Origin: Gammaproteobacteria bacterium
GTDB taxonomy: Bacteria; Pseudomonadota; Gammaproteobacteria; 21-64-14
Length of the DNA: 64,000 nucleotides
Direction of reading: 5' to 3'
Assembly (NCBI GenBank): GCA_027013145.1
Contig: JALUXX010000009.1
Coordinates: 34,347 to 98,346 of the forward strand
The notes under the pieces: generated by a model
Databases searched by the model: none
Told to the model about the DNA's origin: nothing
Seen by the model: only the letters and a program-made list of their open reading frames with translations
Shown here: positions 24,468 through 33,648 of the stretch, one piece after another
How the letters are laid out: each line of letters starts with the position of its first letter
Numbering within the stretch: the first letter of the stretch is position 1
Position numbers and translations under genes: made by a program

Positions 24468-27272
24468 TCAGGAGCGGCCCCGAGGGATCTCCGCCAGCAG
24501 CTTCTCCGCCGCCGCGCGCGAGGGGAAGTCGGCCTTGGACTTCAGCAGGAGTTGCAGATCGCTGCGCGCGGCGGCGGGATCCCCGGTCTTCACCAGGGCC
24601 ACCGCGCGGTGGTAGCGGATCTCGGCGTTCTTCGGCGCCTTCTCCACGGCGCGGGAGAGGAGCGCCAGTCCCTCCTTCGGGTGTCCCTGGCGGACCAGGG
24701 CCCAGCCCAGCGTATCCATCGGCGCGACCTGGTCGGGCGCCAGCGTGTGCGCCCGGCGCGCGTATTCGATCGCCTTCGCATCGCCCGCCTCGGCGTAGAG
24801 CCAGGCGAGGTTGTTGAGGGCCACGAGATTCTTCGGATCGTGCGCAAGGATCGCGCGATAGACCCGCACCGCCGCCTCGCGGCGCCCGTAATCGGTGAGC
24901 GCACCGGCGCGGACCAGCGCGAGCCCGGCATCGCCCGGGCGCGCCTTCGTCCAGGCGCGCAACCGCGCCAGCACCGCTTTCTCCGGGACCCCGCTGCGAC
25001 GCGCCACGGCGTACCACTTCGCCGCCAACCCGCCCTGCGGCGCCTTGGAATAGGCCGTCCGGTAGGCGGCCGCCGCCGGGCCGAAGCGCCCGGCGCGAAC
25101 GTCCAGGTCGCCGGCCAGCTCGTAGCCGAAGGCGGCGTCCGGGTGGCGTTTCTGCGCCTCCAGGGCAAGGGCCATCGCCGCCTTCGGCTGCCCCTGCCGG
25201 GCCAGCAGGAGCGCCAACGTGCCGCGCGCAAGGTCGAAGTCCGGCTGCAACTTCAGCGCCTCGCGCAACGACTTCGCGGCCGACGCGGGCTCTCCGGCCC
25301 GCTGTTGCAGCACGCCGCGCCGGAACCAGGCCGCCGCCGAGCGCGGCGCCACCTCGGTGAGGTGGCGCAGGGCCTGCAACGCCGACGTGGTGTCGCCGCC
25401 GGCCTCGAACGCGCCGGCGGCGACGCTGAGCACGACCGGATTGTCGGGATGGGCGGCCAGCGTCTCGCGCGCCAGATCCATCGCACCCGGCGCGTCGCCC
25501 CGCGCCAGGCGCAGTTCGACCAGCAGCAGACGCGGGCGCAGCGCCGCCGGATCGGCCGCGCGCGCCTTGTGCAGCCAGCGGTCCGCCCCGGCGAGATCAC
25601 CGGCCTGATAGCGCAGCGCGGCCAGGGCGATCATCGCGCTGATATTGGCCGGATCGATCCGCAGCGTCTGTTCGAAGCGCGCCCGCGCCTGCTCGGTGCG
25701 CTTGGCGCGCAGGTCGAGGCGACCCAGATTGAGTACCCCGAGCGCATATTTCGGATCCAGCGAGACGGCGCGCTCGAAGTCCTTGCGGGCCTCGGCGTCG
25801 CGGCCGAAGATCAGGTTGAGGGCACCGAGCATGTTCCACGCCGCGGGGCTCTCGGGTTCCTTGCGGACCAGGTCCTTCGCGACCCCGAAGGCCTTGTCGC
25901 GCCGGTTCTGCGCCAGATAGGTCCGCACCAGCAGCCCCGCGGTACCGTTGACGTCGGAGCCGAGCTTGAGGTTCTCCTCCAGCTCGCGGATGCCGGCCTC
26001 GGTCTTGCCCGCGGCGAGATAACCCAGCGCCAACTGCGTGCGCAGCCGGGCGTCGTTCGGCGTCCGGGCCACGGCCTGCTTGAAATAGGACGTCGCATCG
26101 GCGTAGCGGCCGGCGCCGAACGCCGCCTCGCCCAGGAGCGCGAGCAGCGCGCGATCCTTGGTTCCCGCCGCCATCGGCTGCAGGAGCTGCAGCGCCCGCT
26201 TGGGTTCATGCAGCTTCAGGCGCACCGCCGCCAGGAGTTTGTGGGCCGCCGCGTCGTCGGGCCGCGCGGCCAGGTAGCGCTCGAGGTACATCGCCGCCTG
26301 CTCGTAGCTGCCGAGGGCGTAGTTGGTCGCGCCCAGCAGCAGGATGGTGGGCAGGTGGTTCGGGGCGTCGTTGAGGACGGTGAGCAGGATGGGGTTGGCC
26401 TTGGCGAACTCGCGCTGGTTGTAGTAGGCCAGCGCCAGCAGATAGCGTGCGACGAGGCTCCCGGGCGCCGCCTTGCGCGCCTTCTCCGCGTAGGCCTCGG
26501 CCTCCTTCGGCCGCCCCGTCGCGAGGCTCAGCCGCGCCATCCCGAGCAGGGCCGGTGCGTAATTCGGGTCCTTGCCCAGCACGCGTTCGAAATCGGAGCG
26601 TGCCGCCTCCTTACGCCCGGCGTTGAGGTCGGACTCGCCGCGCAGCGCCCAGGCCTCGCGGTTTTCGGGTTCGATGCGCAGAACCGCATCGAGCTGTTTG
26701 GCGACGAGCGCGTCGTCGCCCCCGGACAGACCCACCCGCACCAACCCGAGGCGCGGGGCGACGAGTTTCGGGTCGATGGCGATCGCTTTGCGGAACTGCG
26801 CCGCGGCCGCTGCACGCTCGCCGAGCCCCAGCTCGGCCTCGCCGCGTTCGTAGTAGGCCTGCGCCCTCTGGTCCTGCGGGAGCCGCCCGGGATCCGCGAG
26901 CAGCGCGGCCGCCTCCTTGTAGTTGCGCTGCATCACCAGGGCCCGCGCGAGGCGCAGATCGACCTGGGCCGGGGTGCCGCCGAGTTTGCGCAGGCGCCGC
27001 AGCTCTTTCTCTGCGGCCGCGCCCATGCCGGCCTTCAGGTAGGTGTCGGCCAGCAGGGAGCGGGCGGCGCGGTTGTCCGGCTGCTGCTGCAGGGCGCTCT
27101 TTAGCTCGATCACCGCGGCGCGCACCTCGTCCTTGGCGAGATAGGTGCGCGCGCGCTCGATGTGCCCGCGCGCGTCGAGCCGGCCGCTGCAGGCGGTGAG
27201 CACGGCCGCCCCCAGCAGCACGGCGGCGACGAGCCGGCCTACAGGGCCGCGCGACGATGAAGTGGCAAACAT
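24468..27272 (-). CDS. prsT: PEP-CTERM system TPR-repeat lipoprotein PrsT
   Basis: A 934-residue lipoprotein almost wholly made of tetratricopeptide repeats, matching PrsT, which accompanies exosortase-A exopolysaccharide loci. The signal peptide ends in a lipobox LTAC (residues 25-28), so the mature protein is anchored through Cys28. Repeats of the form A-x-x-x-L-x-x-x-L-x-x-x-P run from about residue 35 to the end. It is probably a scaffold for polysaccharide assembly or export. Transcribed divergently from the XrtA-associated ATPase gene, with 366 bases between the starts. Confidence 0.9.
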   Translation of the reverse strand: MFATSSSRGPVGRLVAAVLLGAAVLTACSGRLDARGHIERARTYLAKDEVRAAVIELKSALQQQPDNRAARSLLADTYLKAGMGAAAEKELRRLRKLGGTPAQVDLRLARALVMQRNYKEAAALLADPGRLPQDQRAQAYYERGEAELGLGERAAAAAQFRKAIAIDPKLVAPRLGLVRVGLSGGDDALVAKQLDAVLRIEPENREAWALRGESDLNAGRKEAARSDFERVLGKDPNYAPALLGMARLSLATGRPKEAEAYAEKARKAAPGSLVARYLLALAYYNQREFAKANPILLTVLNDAPNHLPTILLLGATNYALGSYEQAAMYLERYLAARPDDAAAHKLLAAVRLKLHEPKRALQLLQPMAAGTKDRALLALLGEAAFGAGRYADATSYFKQAVARTPNDARLRTQLALGYLAAGKTEAGIRELEENLKLGSDVNGTAGLLVRTYLAQNRRDKAFGVAKDLVRKEPESPAAWNMLGALNLIFGRDAEARKDFERAVSLDPKYALGVLNLGRLDLRAKRTEQARARFEQTLRIDPANISAMIALAALRYQAGDLAGADRWLHKARAADPAALRPRLLLVELRLARGDAPGAMDLARETLAAHPDNPVVLSVAAGAFEAGGDTTSALQALRHLTEVAPRSAAAWFRRGVLQQRAGEPASAAKSLREALKLQPDFDLARGTLALLLARQGQPKAAMALALEAQKRHPDAAFGYELAGDLDVRAGRFGPAAAAYRTAYSKAPQGGLAAKWYAVARRSGVPEKAVLARLRAWTKARPGDAGLALVRAGALTDYGRREAAVRVYRAILAHDPKNLVALNNLAWLYAEAGDAKAIEYARRAHTLAPDQVAPMDTLGWALVRQGHPKEGLALLSRAVEKAPKNAEIRYHRAVALVKTGDPAAARSDLQLLLKSKADFPSRAAAEKLLAEIPRGRS

Positions 27273-27638
27273 GACAACCCCCCCGGCGGCCGGGTACGAA
27301 CGAGCGACGCTGCGCCGCCTCCGGCCCGGTGCGCTTCCCGCTTTTGCGCGATTCTAGCCCACATCCCTGCCGCTGTCCCGCCGGGCCGCCGCGCCGGTGC
27401 CTCGCCGCCCGGTCTGGCCCCTGTACCCCCGGGCACTGCGGTTGCCGGGCGTGTGTGCTAACGTACGGGGGCCGATCGACCCCTGTACGCGACGCGCCGC
27501 CCCGGCCGTCTTCAACCCGCCGCCGCTGGCGCCGATACCCCGGGTGAGCGGGGCCGCGACCGCGCGGACCGGCCGGATGCACCGGGGTCGGTGGACCATC
27601 GTGCCGGGCACCCGCGTGCCGGATCCGGACATTCGACC
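27273..27638. other. Divergent intergenic region prsT / XrtA-associated ATPase
   Basis: About 366 bases with no convincing gene. On the minus strand, TAGAAT (27351-27356) is a plausible -10 for prsT; on the plus strand, TTGCCG at 27442 with TGCTAAC about 15 bases later may serve the ATPase. No operator palindrome was obvious. Confidence 0.5.
27351..27356 (-). promoter_or_regulatory. Candidate -10 of prsT
   Basis: TAGAAT on the minus strand inside the divergent region, about 80 bases before the prsT start codon. The -35 region (GGGACA) is only half conserved. Confidence 0.3.
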
Positions 27639-29315
27639 ATGTACGAAGCCCACTTCGGATTGAATGCGGCGCCGTTCCGGCTCAGCCCGGATCCGCACTG
27701 CTTTTTTCCGAGCGGGATCCACAAAAAGGCGCTCGCCTACCTTCAATACGGACTCAACCAGGGCGAGGGATTCGTGGTCGTCGCAGGCGAGGCCGGCACC
27801 GGCAAGAGCCTGCTCGCCCAGACCCTGATCTCCCAGCTCGACACGCGCCGGCTCGTGGTCGGCCAGCTCGTCACCACCCAGCTCGACGCCTCGGACCTGC
27901 TGCGCATGGTCGCGGCGGCCTTCAAGCTGCCCTCCGAGGGGGTGGCCAAGGCGACGCTGCTCAACGTCCTCGGGGCCTTCCTCAACGCCCGTGCCCACGA
28001 GGGGCGGCGTGTCCTGCTGGTGGTGGACGAGGCGCAGAATCTCCCGGCGTTCACGCTGGAGGAGCTGCGCATGCTCTCCAACTTCCAGTTGCGCAACCGG
28101 TCGCTGCTGCAGACCTTCCTCCTGGGTCAGGAGCGTTTCCTGGATATCCTGCGCGCACCGGGCATGGAGCAATTCTGCCAGCGTGTGACGGCGACCTGCC
28201 GGCTGAAGCCGTTGTCGGAGATCGAGACGCGCGAGTACATCGACTTCCGCCTGCGCCGCGCGGGCTGGAGCGATGCCGAGCCGCTGTTCACCGACACCGC
28301 CTGCCGGATGGTCCATCGCGCCACGGGCGGGCTGCCGCGCAAGATCAACATGGTCTGCGACCGTACCCTGTTGTCCGGCTCGCTCGAAGGCCAACGGCGC
28401 ATCACGCGCGAAGTGGTGCAGACGGCGCTGGAAGAGCTGCAGGACGAGATGTTTCCCATCGACGGGAACGTGGACTTCTCCGACGTACCGCCCGAACCGC
28501 CCGCCCCGACACCGGAGCCGGCGGCCGATGAACCCGCCGCCGCGACCAAGCCCGCACCCGATGCACCCCGAACCGCCGCGTCCGCCGCCGGCCCCGATCC
28601 GGATCCCGACCCGGACCCCGATCCGGACCCCGATCCCGGACCCGGCGGCGGGCCGGGTCCGGTCGCGAAGGAAGCCTCCGCCGCGGGCGAGGAAGATCCC
28701 AAGGGTCCCGCGGACGCCGGCGGCGAACCCGCCCCCGCACCACCGGCGGGTGCGGGCCTGCGCGAGCCCCCGTCCGGGCGCGGTTCGGCGGCGACGCCGC
28801 CCGGACCGGGCGCGTCCCAGTGGCGCACGGCCCCGGCGCCGCGCGCCGGCCCGACGCGACGCGGAAGGAACACCACTCCGCGCCGGCGCACCCCGGCGAC
28901 GGTGAGCGCGATCCCGGCCGGGGAGACGCCGCCGCGCGCACCGCCTCTCGCGCCGGACCACGACGAGATCGAGGCGCACCGCCACCGCGCGCCCGGCCGG
29001 GCGGAACCCGCGACACAGCGGCGCCGCCTGCGGGCGATGGGCGGGCGCGTGCTCGCGTTCGCGCTGACCGTCGCCGCGCTCGGCACGGCGGTATTCGCCG
29101 CGCATCAGTATGTGATCCACGCCCGCCCCGGGATCGCCGACGGCGCCGCCGACCCGGCCGCCGCGTCGCCGCCCGCGGCCGGCGTGCAGCGCGCCGACCC
29201 GCCCGGCCACATCGACCGCAAGACCCGCGGCGCCGGCACCAGCCTGCACGAAACGCACCCCGCGGCTCCGCGCCCCGCAGCGGGCGGGGCCCTGGTCGCC
29301 GCAACCGGGTCCTGA
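27639..29315 (+). CDS. XrtA/PEP-CTERM system-associated ATPase
   Basis: A 558-residue AAA ATPase of the ExeA-like type found with exosortase A (TIGR03015). Walker A is GEAGTGKS (residues 50-57), Walker B RRVLLVVDEAQN, and the family opening MYEAHFGLNAAPFRLSPDPHCFFPS is present. After the ATPase domain (to about 275) comes a long Pro/Ala-rich linker with DP dipeptide repeats (about 319-335), then a single membrane helix (about 468-490) and a periplasmic tail. The tail and helix make it longer than a bare ATPase domain. The ATG at 27639 starts the family motif directly. Convergent with the glycosyltransferase operon. Confidence 0.88.
   Translation: MYEAHFGLNAAPFRLSPDPHCFFPSGIHKKALAYLQYGLNQGEGFVVVAGEAGTGKSLLAQTLISQLDTRRLVVGQLVTTQLDASDLLRMVAAAFKLPSEGVAKATLLNVLGAFLNARAHEGRRVLLVVDEAQNLPAFTLEELRMLSNFQLRNRSLLQTFLLGQERFLDILRAPGMEQFCQRVTATCRLKPLSEIETREYIDFRLRRAGWSDAEPLFTDTACRMVHRATGGLPRKINMVCDRTLLSGSLEGQRRITREVVQTALEELQDEMFPIDGNVDFSDVPPEPPAPTPEPAADEPAAATKPAPDAPRTAASAAGPDPDPDPDPDPDPDPGPGGGPGPVAKEASAAGEEDPKGPADAGGEPAPAPPAGAGLREPPSGRGSAATPPGPGASQWRTAPAPRAGPTRRGRNTTPRRRTPATVSAIPAGETPPRAPPLAPDHDEIEAHRHRAPGRAEPATQRRRLRAMGGRVLAFALTVAALGTAVFAAHQYVIHARPGIADGAADPAAASPPAAGVQRADPPGHIDRKTRGAGTSLHETHPAAPRPAAGGALVAATGS
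28594..28644 (+). repeat. Tandem Asp-Pro codon repeat in the ATPase linker
   Basis: Imperfect 6-base units (GAYCCS) repeated about eight times encode a run of alternating Asp and Pro in the linker between the ATPase domain and the membrane helix. Such tracts change length easily and probably act as a stiff spacer. Confidence 0.7.
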
Positions 29316-29337
29316 ACGGTCAGGCGAACGGCACCGG

Positions 29338-30552
29338 TCAGCGGCGCGCGGCCCCGGCCAGGCGCTCGTAGATCGGCGCATAGCGCGCCACCACCGCCTC
29401 CCAGCTCCGTTCGCGCTCGACGAAGGCACGCGCCGCACCCAGGCGCCCGGGCCGACCCTCGGAATCGTCGAGCAGCGCCAGCACCGATTGCGCGAGTGCC
29501 TCGGGATCCCCGGGGGCGAACAGCGTCCCGGTCTCGCCGTCGCGGATCAGCTCGCGGTGCCCGCCCACGTCGGAGGCCGCCACGAGGCGCCCGTGCGCCA
29601 TCGCCTCCAGCGGCTTGAGCGGCGTGACCAGCTCGGTCAGACGCATCGAGCGGCGCGGATAGACGAACACGTCCACGAGGCGGTAGTAGGCGTCGACCTC
29701 GGCGTGCGGGACGCGCCCGGTGAAGATCACCTGTCCGTCCACCCCGGCGCGTGCCGCCGCCGCGCGCAGGCGCGCCTCCTCCGGTCCGCCGCCGACCAGG
29801 AGCACGCGCGCCCCGGGGTACCGGCGCAACACCCGCGGCAGGGCCTCGATCAGCAGATCGAGGCCCTCGTAGGCATAGAACGAGCCGATGAAGCCGAGCA
29901 CCGTCGCGCCGTCGAGACCGAGACGCGCGCGCAGGGCCGCGTCCGCGGCGCCGCCGGCGCGGATGCGCGCGGTGTCGACGGCGTTGGGGACGACCGTCAC
30001 GCGCCCGGCGTCGACGCCGCGCGCGAGGATGTCCGCGCGCAGCCCCTCGGCGATGGTGGTGACCGCGTCCGCGCGGCGCAGCACGCGCGTCTCCAGGGCG
30101 CGCGTGAGCCGGTAGCGCAGACCGCCCTCGCGGCAGGTGCCGTGATCGACGGCGGCGTCCTCCCAGAAGGCGCGCACCTCGTAGACGAGCGGGAGTCCCA
30201 GTCGCCGCGCCACGGCGAGCGCGGCCAGACCGTTGAGCGCCGGCGAGTGCGCGTGCAGGACGTCTGGACGCAACTCACGCGCGAGCGCCAGCAGTCGCCG
30301 GCGCAGCAGCGCGACCACCGCCCATTGATCGACCGCCGGCAGCGCCGCCGCCGCGCGCGGCAGCGGCGGGCTGCGGTAGAAACGCCAGCCGTCGACCTCC
30401 TCCTCCGCGGCCTGCGCCCCATAGTGCTTGGGGCTGGTGACGTGGAACGTCTCCCAGCCGCGCGCCCGTTGCGCGGCGAGGATCGCGCAGGTGCGGAACG
30501 TGTAGCCGCTGTGCAGCGGCAGCGAGTGATCGAGCACGTGGAGGATGCGCAC
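29338..30552 (-). CDS. Exosortase A-associated glycosyltransferase (TIGR04063-like)
   Basis: A 404-residue GT4-type (GT-B fold) glycosyltransferase. The opening MRILHVLDHSLPLHSGYTFRT and HVTSPKHYG are characteristic of the exosortase-A-associated TIGR04063 group. Donor-site features in the C-terminal half: VLGFIGSFYAYEGLDLLIEALP, LLVGGGPEE and the late EAMAHGRLVAASDVGGHRELIRDGETG. Cytosolic. Last gene of the minus-strand polysaccharide operon, 9 bases after the amidotransferase. The sugar is not predictable from sequence. Confidence 0.9.
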   Translation of the reverse strand: MRILHVLDHSLPLHSGYTFRTCAILAAQRARGWETFHVTSPKHYGAQAAEEEVDGWRFYRSPPLPRAAAALPAVDQWAVVALLRRRLLALARELRPDVLHAHSPALNGLAALAVARRLGLPLVYEVRAFWEDAAVDHGTCREGGLRYRLTRALETRVLRRADAVTTIAEGLRADILARGVDAGRVTVVPNAVDTARIRAGGAADAALRARLGLDGATVLGFIGSFYAYEGLDLLIEALPRVLRRYPGARVLLVGGGPEEARLRAAAARAGVDGQVIFTGRVPHAEVDAYYRLVDVFVYPRRSMRLTELVTPLKPLEAMAHGRLVAASDVGGHRELIRDGETGTLFAPGDPEALAQSVLALLDDSEGRPGRLGAARAFVERERSWEAVVARYAPIYERLAGAARR

Positions 30553-30561
30553 GCCGCCGCC

Positions 30562-32475
30562 TCAGACCGCGGCACCGGCCGCAGGGGCGCCCTCGAGCGC
30601 GCGCAGGAACCCCTCGAACATCAGCAGCGACCACAGCGGTGCGCTGTGGTCGCGCCGCCCGCTCTGGTGGCGGTCGAGCAGCGCGGTGAGATAGCGGTGC
30701 TCGAACAGCCCGCTGTCGCCCAGGACCGGCCCGAGGATCGCCTCGCGGATGCGCTCGCGCAAGGGCCCGCGGAACCACGCGGCGAGCGGTACCGCGAAGC
30801 CCATCTTCGAGCGGTACAGGATGTCCGCGTCCAGGTAGGGCTCCAGCGCGCTCTTGAGCAGGCGCTTGCCCTCGCCCCCGGCCACCTTCCACTCCGGCGG
30901 CAGGGTGCAGATCCATTCGACCAGCTGATGATCGAGGATCGGCACGCGCACCTCGAGCGCATGCGCCATGCTCGCCCGGTCCACCTTGGTCAGGATGTCG
31001 CCCGGCAGATAGGTCTTGAAGTCCAGGTACTGCACGCGCGAGAGCGGATGAGCCGGTGCGTTGCGGTCGTGCGCGCGCAGCACCTCGATCGCCCCGTAGC
31101 CCTGGAGTTCGCGGCGCAGCGCCGGGCTGAACAGGTGGCGGCGCATGTCGTCCTTGAGGATCGAGATGCCGTGGAAGTAGCCCTCGACCGAATCGCGCGC
31201 CAGCGCCTGGAAGGTGGCCTTGGCGCGCAGCGGCCGCGGGGCCCAGTCGGCCTTCGGGTAGAGCGCGGCCAGGGTGCCGAACAGGCCGCGGCGCAGCCCC
31301 AGCGGCAGCGCCGAGCGCATGCGCTCCTCGAGCAGGTGGCCGCGATAGCGGCGGTAGCCGGCGAGCGACTCGTCTCCACCGTCGCCCGACAGCGCCACGG
31401 TCACCTGCCGGCGGGCGAGTTCGCACACGCGGTAGGTGGGCATGGCCGAGCTGTCGGCGAAGGGCTCGTCGTAGAGAGAGACGAGCCGGTCGACGAGACC
31501 GAAGTCGTCCGCCTCCACGCGCTCGGTGCGGTGGCGGGTGCGATAGCGCGCCGCCACGCGTGCGGCGTAGTCGGACTCGTCGAAGCGCGGATCGGAGAAG
31601 GCGATCGAGCAGGTGTTGACCGGCTCCGCGCTGAGACCCGCCATCATCGCCACCACCGCGCTTGAATCCACGCCCCCGGAGAGAAACGCCCCCAGCGGCA
31701 CCTCGGCCACCAGGCGTACACGCACGGCCTCGCGCAGGCGCTCGATCAGCTCGCGCGCCGCCGCGTCGCGGTCGCCGCCGCCCGCCGTCGAGAACTCCAG
31801 ATCCCAGTAACGCACCGGCTCCGGCCAGGGGCGTCCGCGCACGATCTGAAGCGTGTGTCCCGGGGACAGTTTCTTCACCCCCGCGAGGATCGTGCGCGGT
31901 TCGGGCACGTAGCCGTAGGCGAAGTAGTCTTCGACGGCGCGCGGATCCACGCGCCGCGGCAGGCGCGGATGCACCTGCAGCGCCTTGAGTTCGGAGCCGA
32001 AAACGACGCCGCCGTCCTCCAGCCGCGCGTAGTACAGCGGCTTGATCCCCATGCGGTCGCGGGCGAGGAACAGCGTCGCGCGCCGGCGGTCCCACACGGC
32101 GAAGGCGAACATGCCGCGGAAGCGGCGCACGCACTCCGCGCCCCACTCCTCCCAGGCATGCACGATCACCTCGGTGTCGCTGTGGGTGCGGAAGCGGTGC
32201 CCCGCGGCCTGCAGCTCGCGCGTCAGTTCCGGGTAGTTGTAGATCTCGCCGTTGTAGACGACCGCCACCGAGCCGTCCTCGTTGAACAGCGGCTGCTGCC
32301 CGGAAGAGAGGTCGATGATCGACAGGCGCCGGTGCGCGAGCCCGACGCCGGGCTCGACGTGCACGCCGCCCTCGTCCGGGCCGCGGTGGCGCAGCGAGTC
32401 GCGCATGCGCACCAACAGCGCCTCGTCGACCGGCGCCCCGGCCTCGGGCAACAGCATCCCCGCGATCCCGCACAT
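30562..32475 (-). CDS. Asparagine synthase-like amidotransferase, exosortase A system
   Basis: A 637-residue class II glutamine amidotransferase/asparagine synthetase homologue of the exosortase-A-associated amidotransferase 1 type (TIGR03108). Cys2 after Met1 is the glutaminase nucleophile (MCGIAGM); RHRGPDE, YNGEIYNYPEL and the ATP-pyrophosphatase loop LSGGVDSS (about residue 265) are all present, so both half-reactions look intact. In these loci it probably amidates a sugar or uronic acid of the polysaccharide rather than making free asparagine. It is tightly packed between two glycosyltransferase genes (6- and 9-base gaps). Confidence 0.92.
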   Translation of the reverse strand: MCGIAGMLLPEAGAPVDEALLVRMRDSLRHRGPDEGGVHVEPGVGLAHRRLSIIDLSSGQQPLFNEDGSVAVVYNGEIYNYPELTRELQAAGHRFRTHSDTEVIVHAWEEWGAECVRRFRGMFAFAVWDRRRATLFLARDRMGIKPLYYARLEDGGVVFGSELKALQVHPRLPRRVDPRAVEDYFAYGYVPEPRTILAGVKKLSPGHTLQIVRGRPWPEPVRYWDLEFSTAGGGDRDAAARELIERLREAVRVRLVAEVPLGAFLSGGVDSSAVVAMMAGLSAEPVNTCSIAFSDPRFDESDYAARVAARYRTRHRTERVEADDFGLVDRLVSLYDEPFADSSAMPTYRVCELARRQVTVALSGDGGDESLAGYRRYRGHLLEERMRSALPLGLRRGLFGTLAALYPKADWAPRPLRAKATFQALARDSVEGYFHGISILKDDMRRHLFSPALRRELQGYGAIEVLRAHDRNAPAHPLSRVQYLDFKTYLPGDILTKVDRASMAHALEVRVPILDHQLVEWICTLPPEWKVAGGEGKRLLKSALEPYLDADILYRSKMGFAVPLAAWFRGPLRERIREAILGPVLGDSGLFEHRYLTALLDRHQSGRRDHSAPLWSLLMFEGFLRALEGAPAAGAAV

Positions 32476-32481
32476 CCCGCC

Positions 32482-33648
32482 TCAGTCCTCCGCCGCGCCC
32501 CGCCGGCGCGTCAACCCATCATAGACGGCCTGATACGCGGCCACCATCGCCTCCAGACCGAACTGCGATTCCACCCGCCGCCGGCCCGCCGCGCCGTGGC
32601 TGCGGGCGCGCCCGGGCTCATCCAGATAGCCCGCCAGCGCCGCCGTCAGCGCCTGCGGATCGGCGCGCGGCACCAGCCGTCCCGTTTCGCCCTCGATCAC
32701 CAGCTCCGGATTGCCGCCCACCCGCGTGGCCACGACCGGGCGCGCGCACGCCATCGCCTCGAGCACGGTGTTGGAGATACCCTCGGCCAGCGACGGGAGC
32801 ACGAAGACGTCGAGCGCGCGCAGCAGCGCGGGCACGTCGTCGCGGCTGCCCGGCAGCCACGCGAGCCGCGCCGCCCCGCCGCGTTCGAGCAGTTCGAGGG
32901 CGCGCACGCGCAGCGGCCCGTCGCCGACCATCACCAGGCGCAGGTGCGCGCGCGCCTGCGGGCGCCGCTCGAGCAGCAGCAGGAAGGCGCGCACCAGGTT
33001 GAGGGGGTCCTTGACCGCCTCCATGCGCCCGACCGAGCCGATCACGACCTCGTCGGGCCCGGCGAATCCCGCCACCGGCAGCGGATCGCGCGCCGCCGCG
33101 GGCGGATGGAAGCGCGCCGTGTCGACGCCGTTGTAGATGCGCGTGATGCGCGCGGCCGGCACCCCCACGGCACCGCGGAGGTAGTCGTCGAGTTCCGCCG
33201 ACAGCGCGATGTAGCGCTGTACCAGCGGGCGGTAGGCGCGGCGCAGCCAGCGGTAGCGGCGTCGCGTGTTGTCGAGGTCGTGCACGTCGCGCCCGTGCTC
33301 GCCGTGCACGCGCCCCGGCACGCCCGCCAGCGCCGCCGGCAACATGCCCTCGAGCGTGGCGAGGTTGCGCGTGTGCACGATGTCGGGTCGCAATCGGCGC
33401 AGCAGGCGCCACAGCCGAACGTACACGGCCGGGTCCTTGCCGGGACGCTTGTGCAGCGCGTGCAGCCCGACGTCGGGGCGCTCGATGCGGCGGGCGAAGT
33501 CGGTGAATCCGGTCATGCACACCACGGCATGCCGGTAGCGCTCCGGCGGCAGGCGGTTGATGAGGTTCACGAGCCCGTTCTCCATGCCGCCCACGTCGAG
33601 GCGATGCACCAGATGCACGATCAGCGGCGCGACCGCGCGTTCAGCCAT
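32482..33648 (-). CDS. PEP-CTERM/XrtA-associated sugar transferase (TIGR03088-like)
   Basis: A 388-residue GT-B glycosyltransferase. The N-terminal IVHLVHRLDVGGMENGLVNLINRLP and the EHGRDVHDLDNTRRRYRWLRR block are typical of TIGR03088, the group next to exosortase A. The C-terminal donor site has VIGSVGRMEAVKDPLNLVRAF, LVMVGDGPLR and LPSLAEGISNTVLEAMACARPVVATRVGGNPEL. It overlaps the upstream TIGR03087-type gene by 8 bases. In related loci the exosortase gene commonly sits near this pair; here it does not. Confidence 0.9.
   Translation of the reverse strand: MAERAVAPLIVHLVHRLDVGGMENGLVNLINRLPPERYRHAVVCMTGFTDFARRIERPDVGLHALHKRPGKDPAVYVRLWRLLRRLRPDIVHTRNLATLEGMLPAALAGVPGRVHGEHGRDVHDLDNTRRRYRWLRRAYRPLVQRYIALSAELDDYLRGAVGVPAARITRIYNGVDTARFHPPAAARDPLPVAGFAGPDEVVIGSVGRMEAVKDPLNLVRAFLLLLERRPQARAHLRLVMVGDGPLRVRALELLERGGAARLAWLPGSRDDVPALLRALDVFVLPSLAEGISNTVLEAMACARPVVATRVGGNPELVIEGETGRLVPRADPQALTAALAGYLDEPGRARSHGAAGRRRVESQFGLEAMVAAYQAVYDGLTRRRGAAED

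Noticed and set aside
24552..27104. 850-codon open frame on the plus strand antisense to prsT
   Set aside because: It is a shadow of a very GC-rich, repeat-rich gene. Its translation is Arg/Gly-rich without domains, while the minus strand gives a clear TPR lipoprotein.
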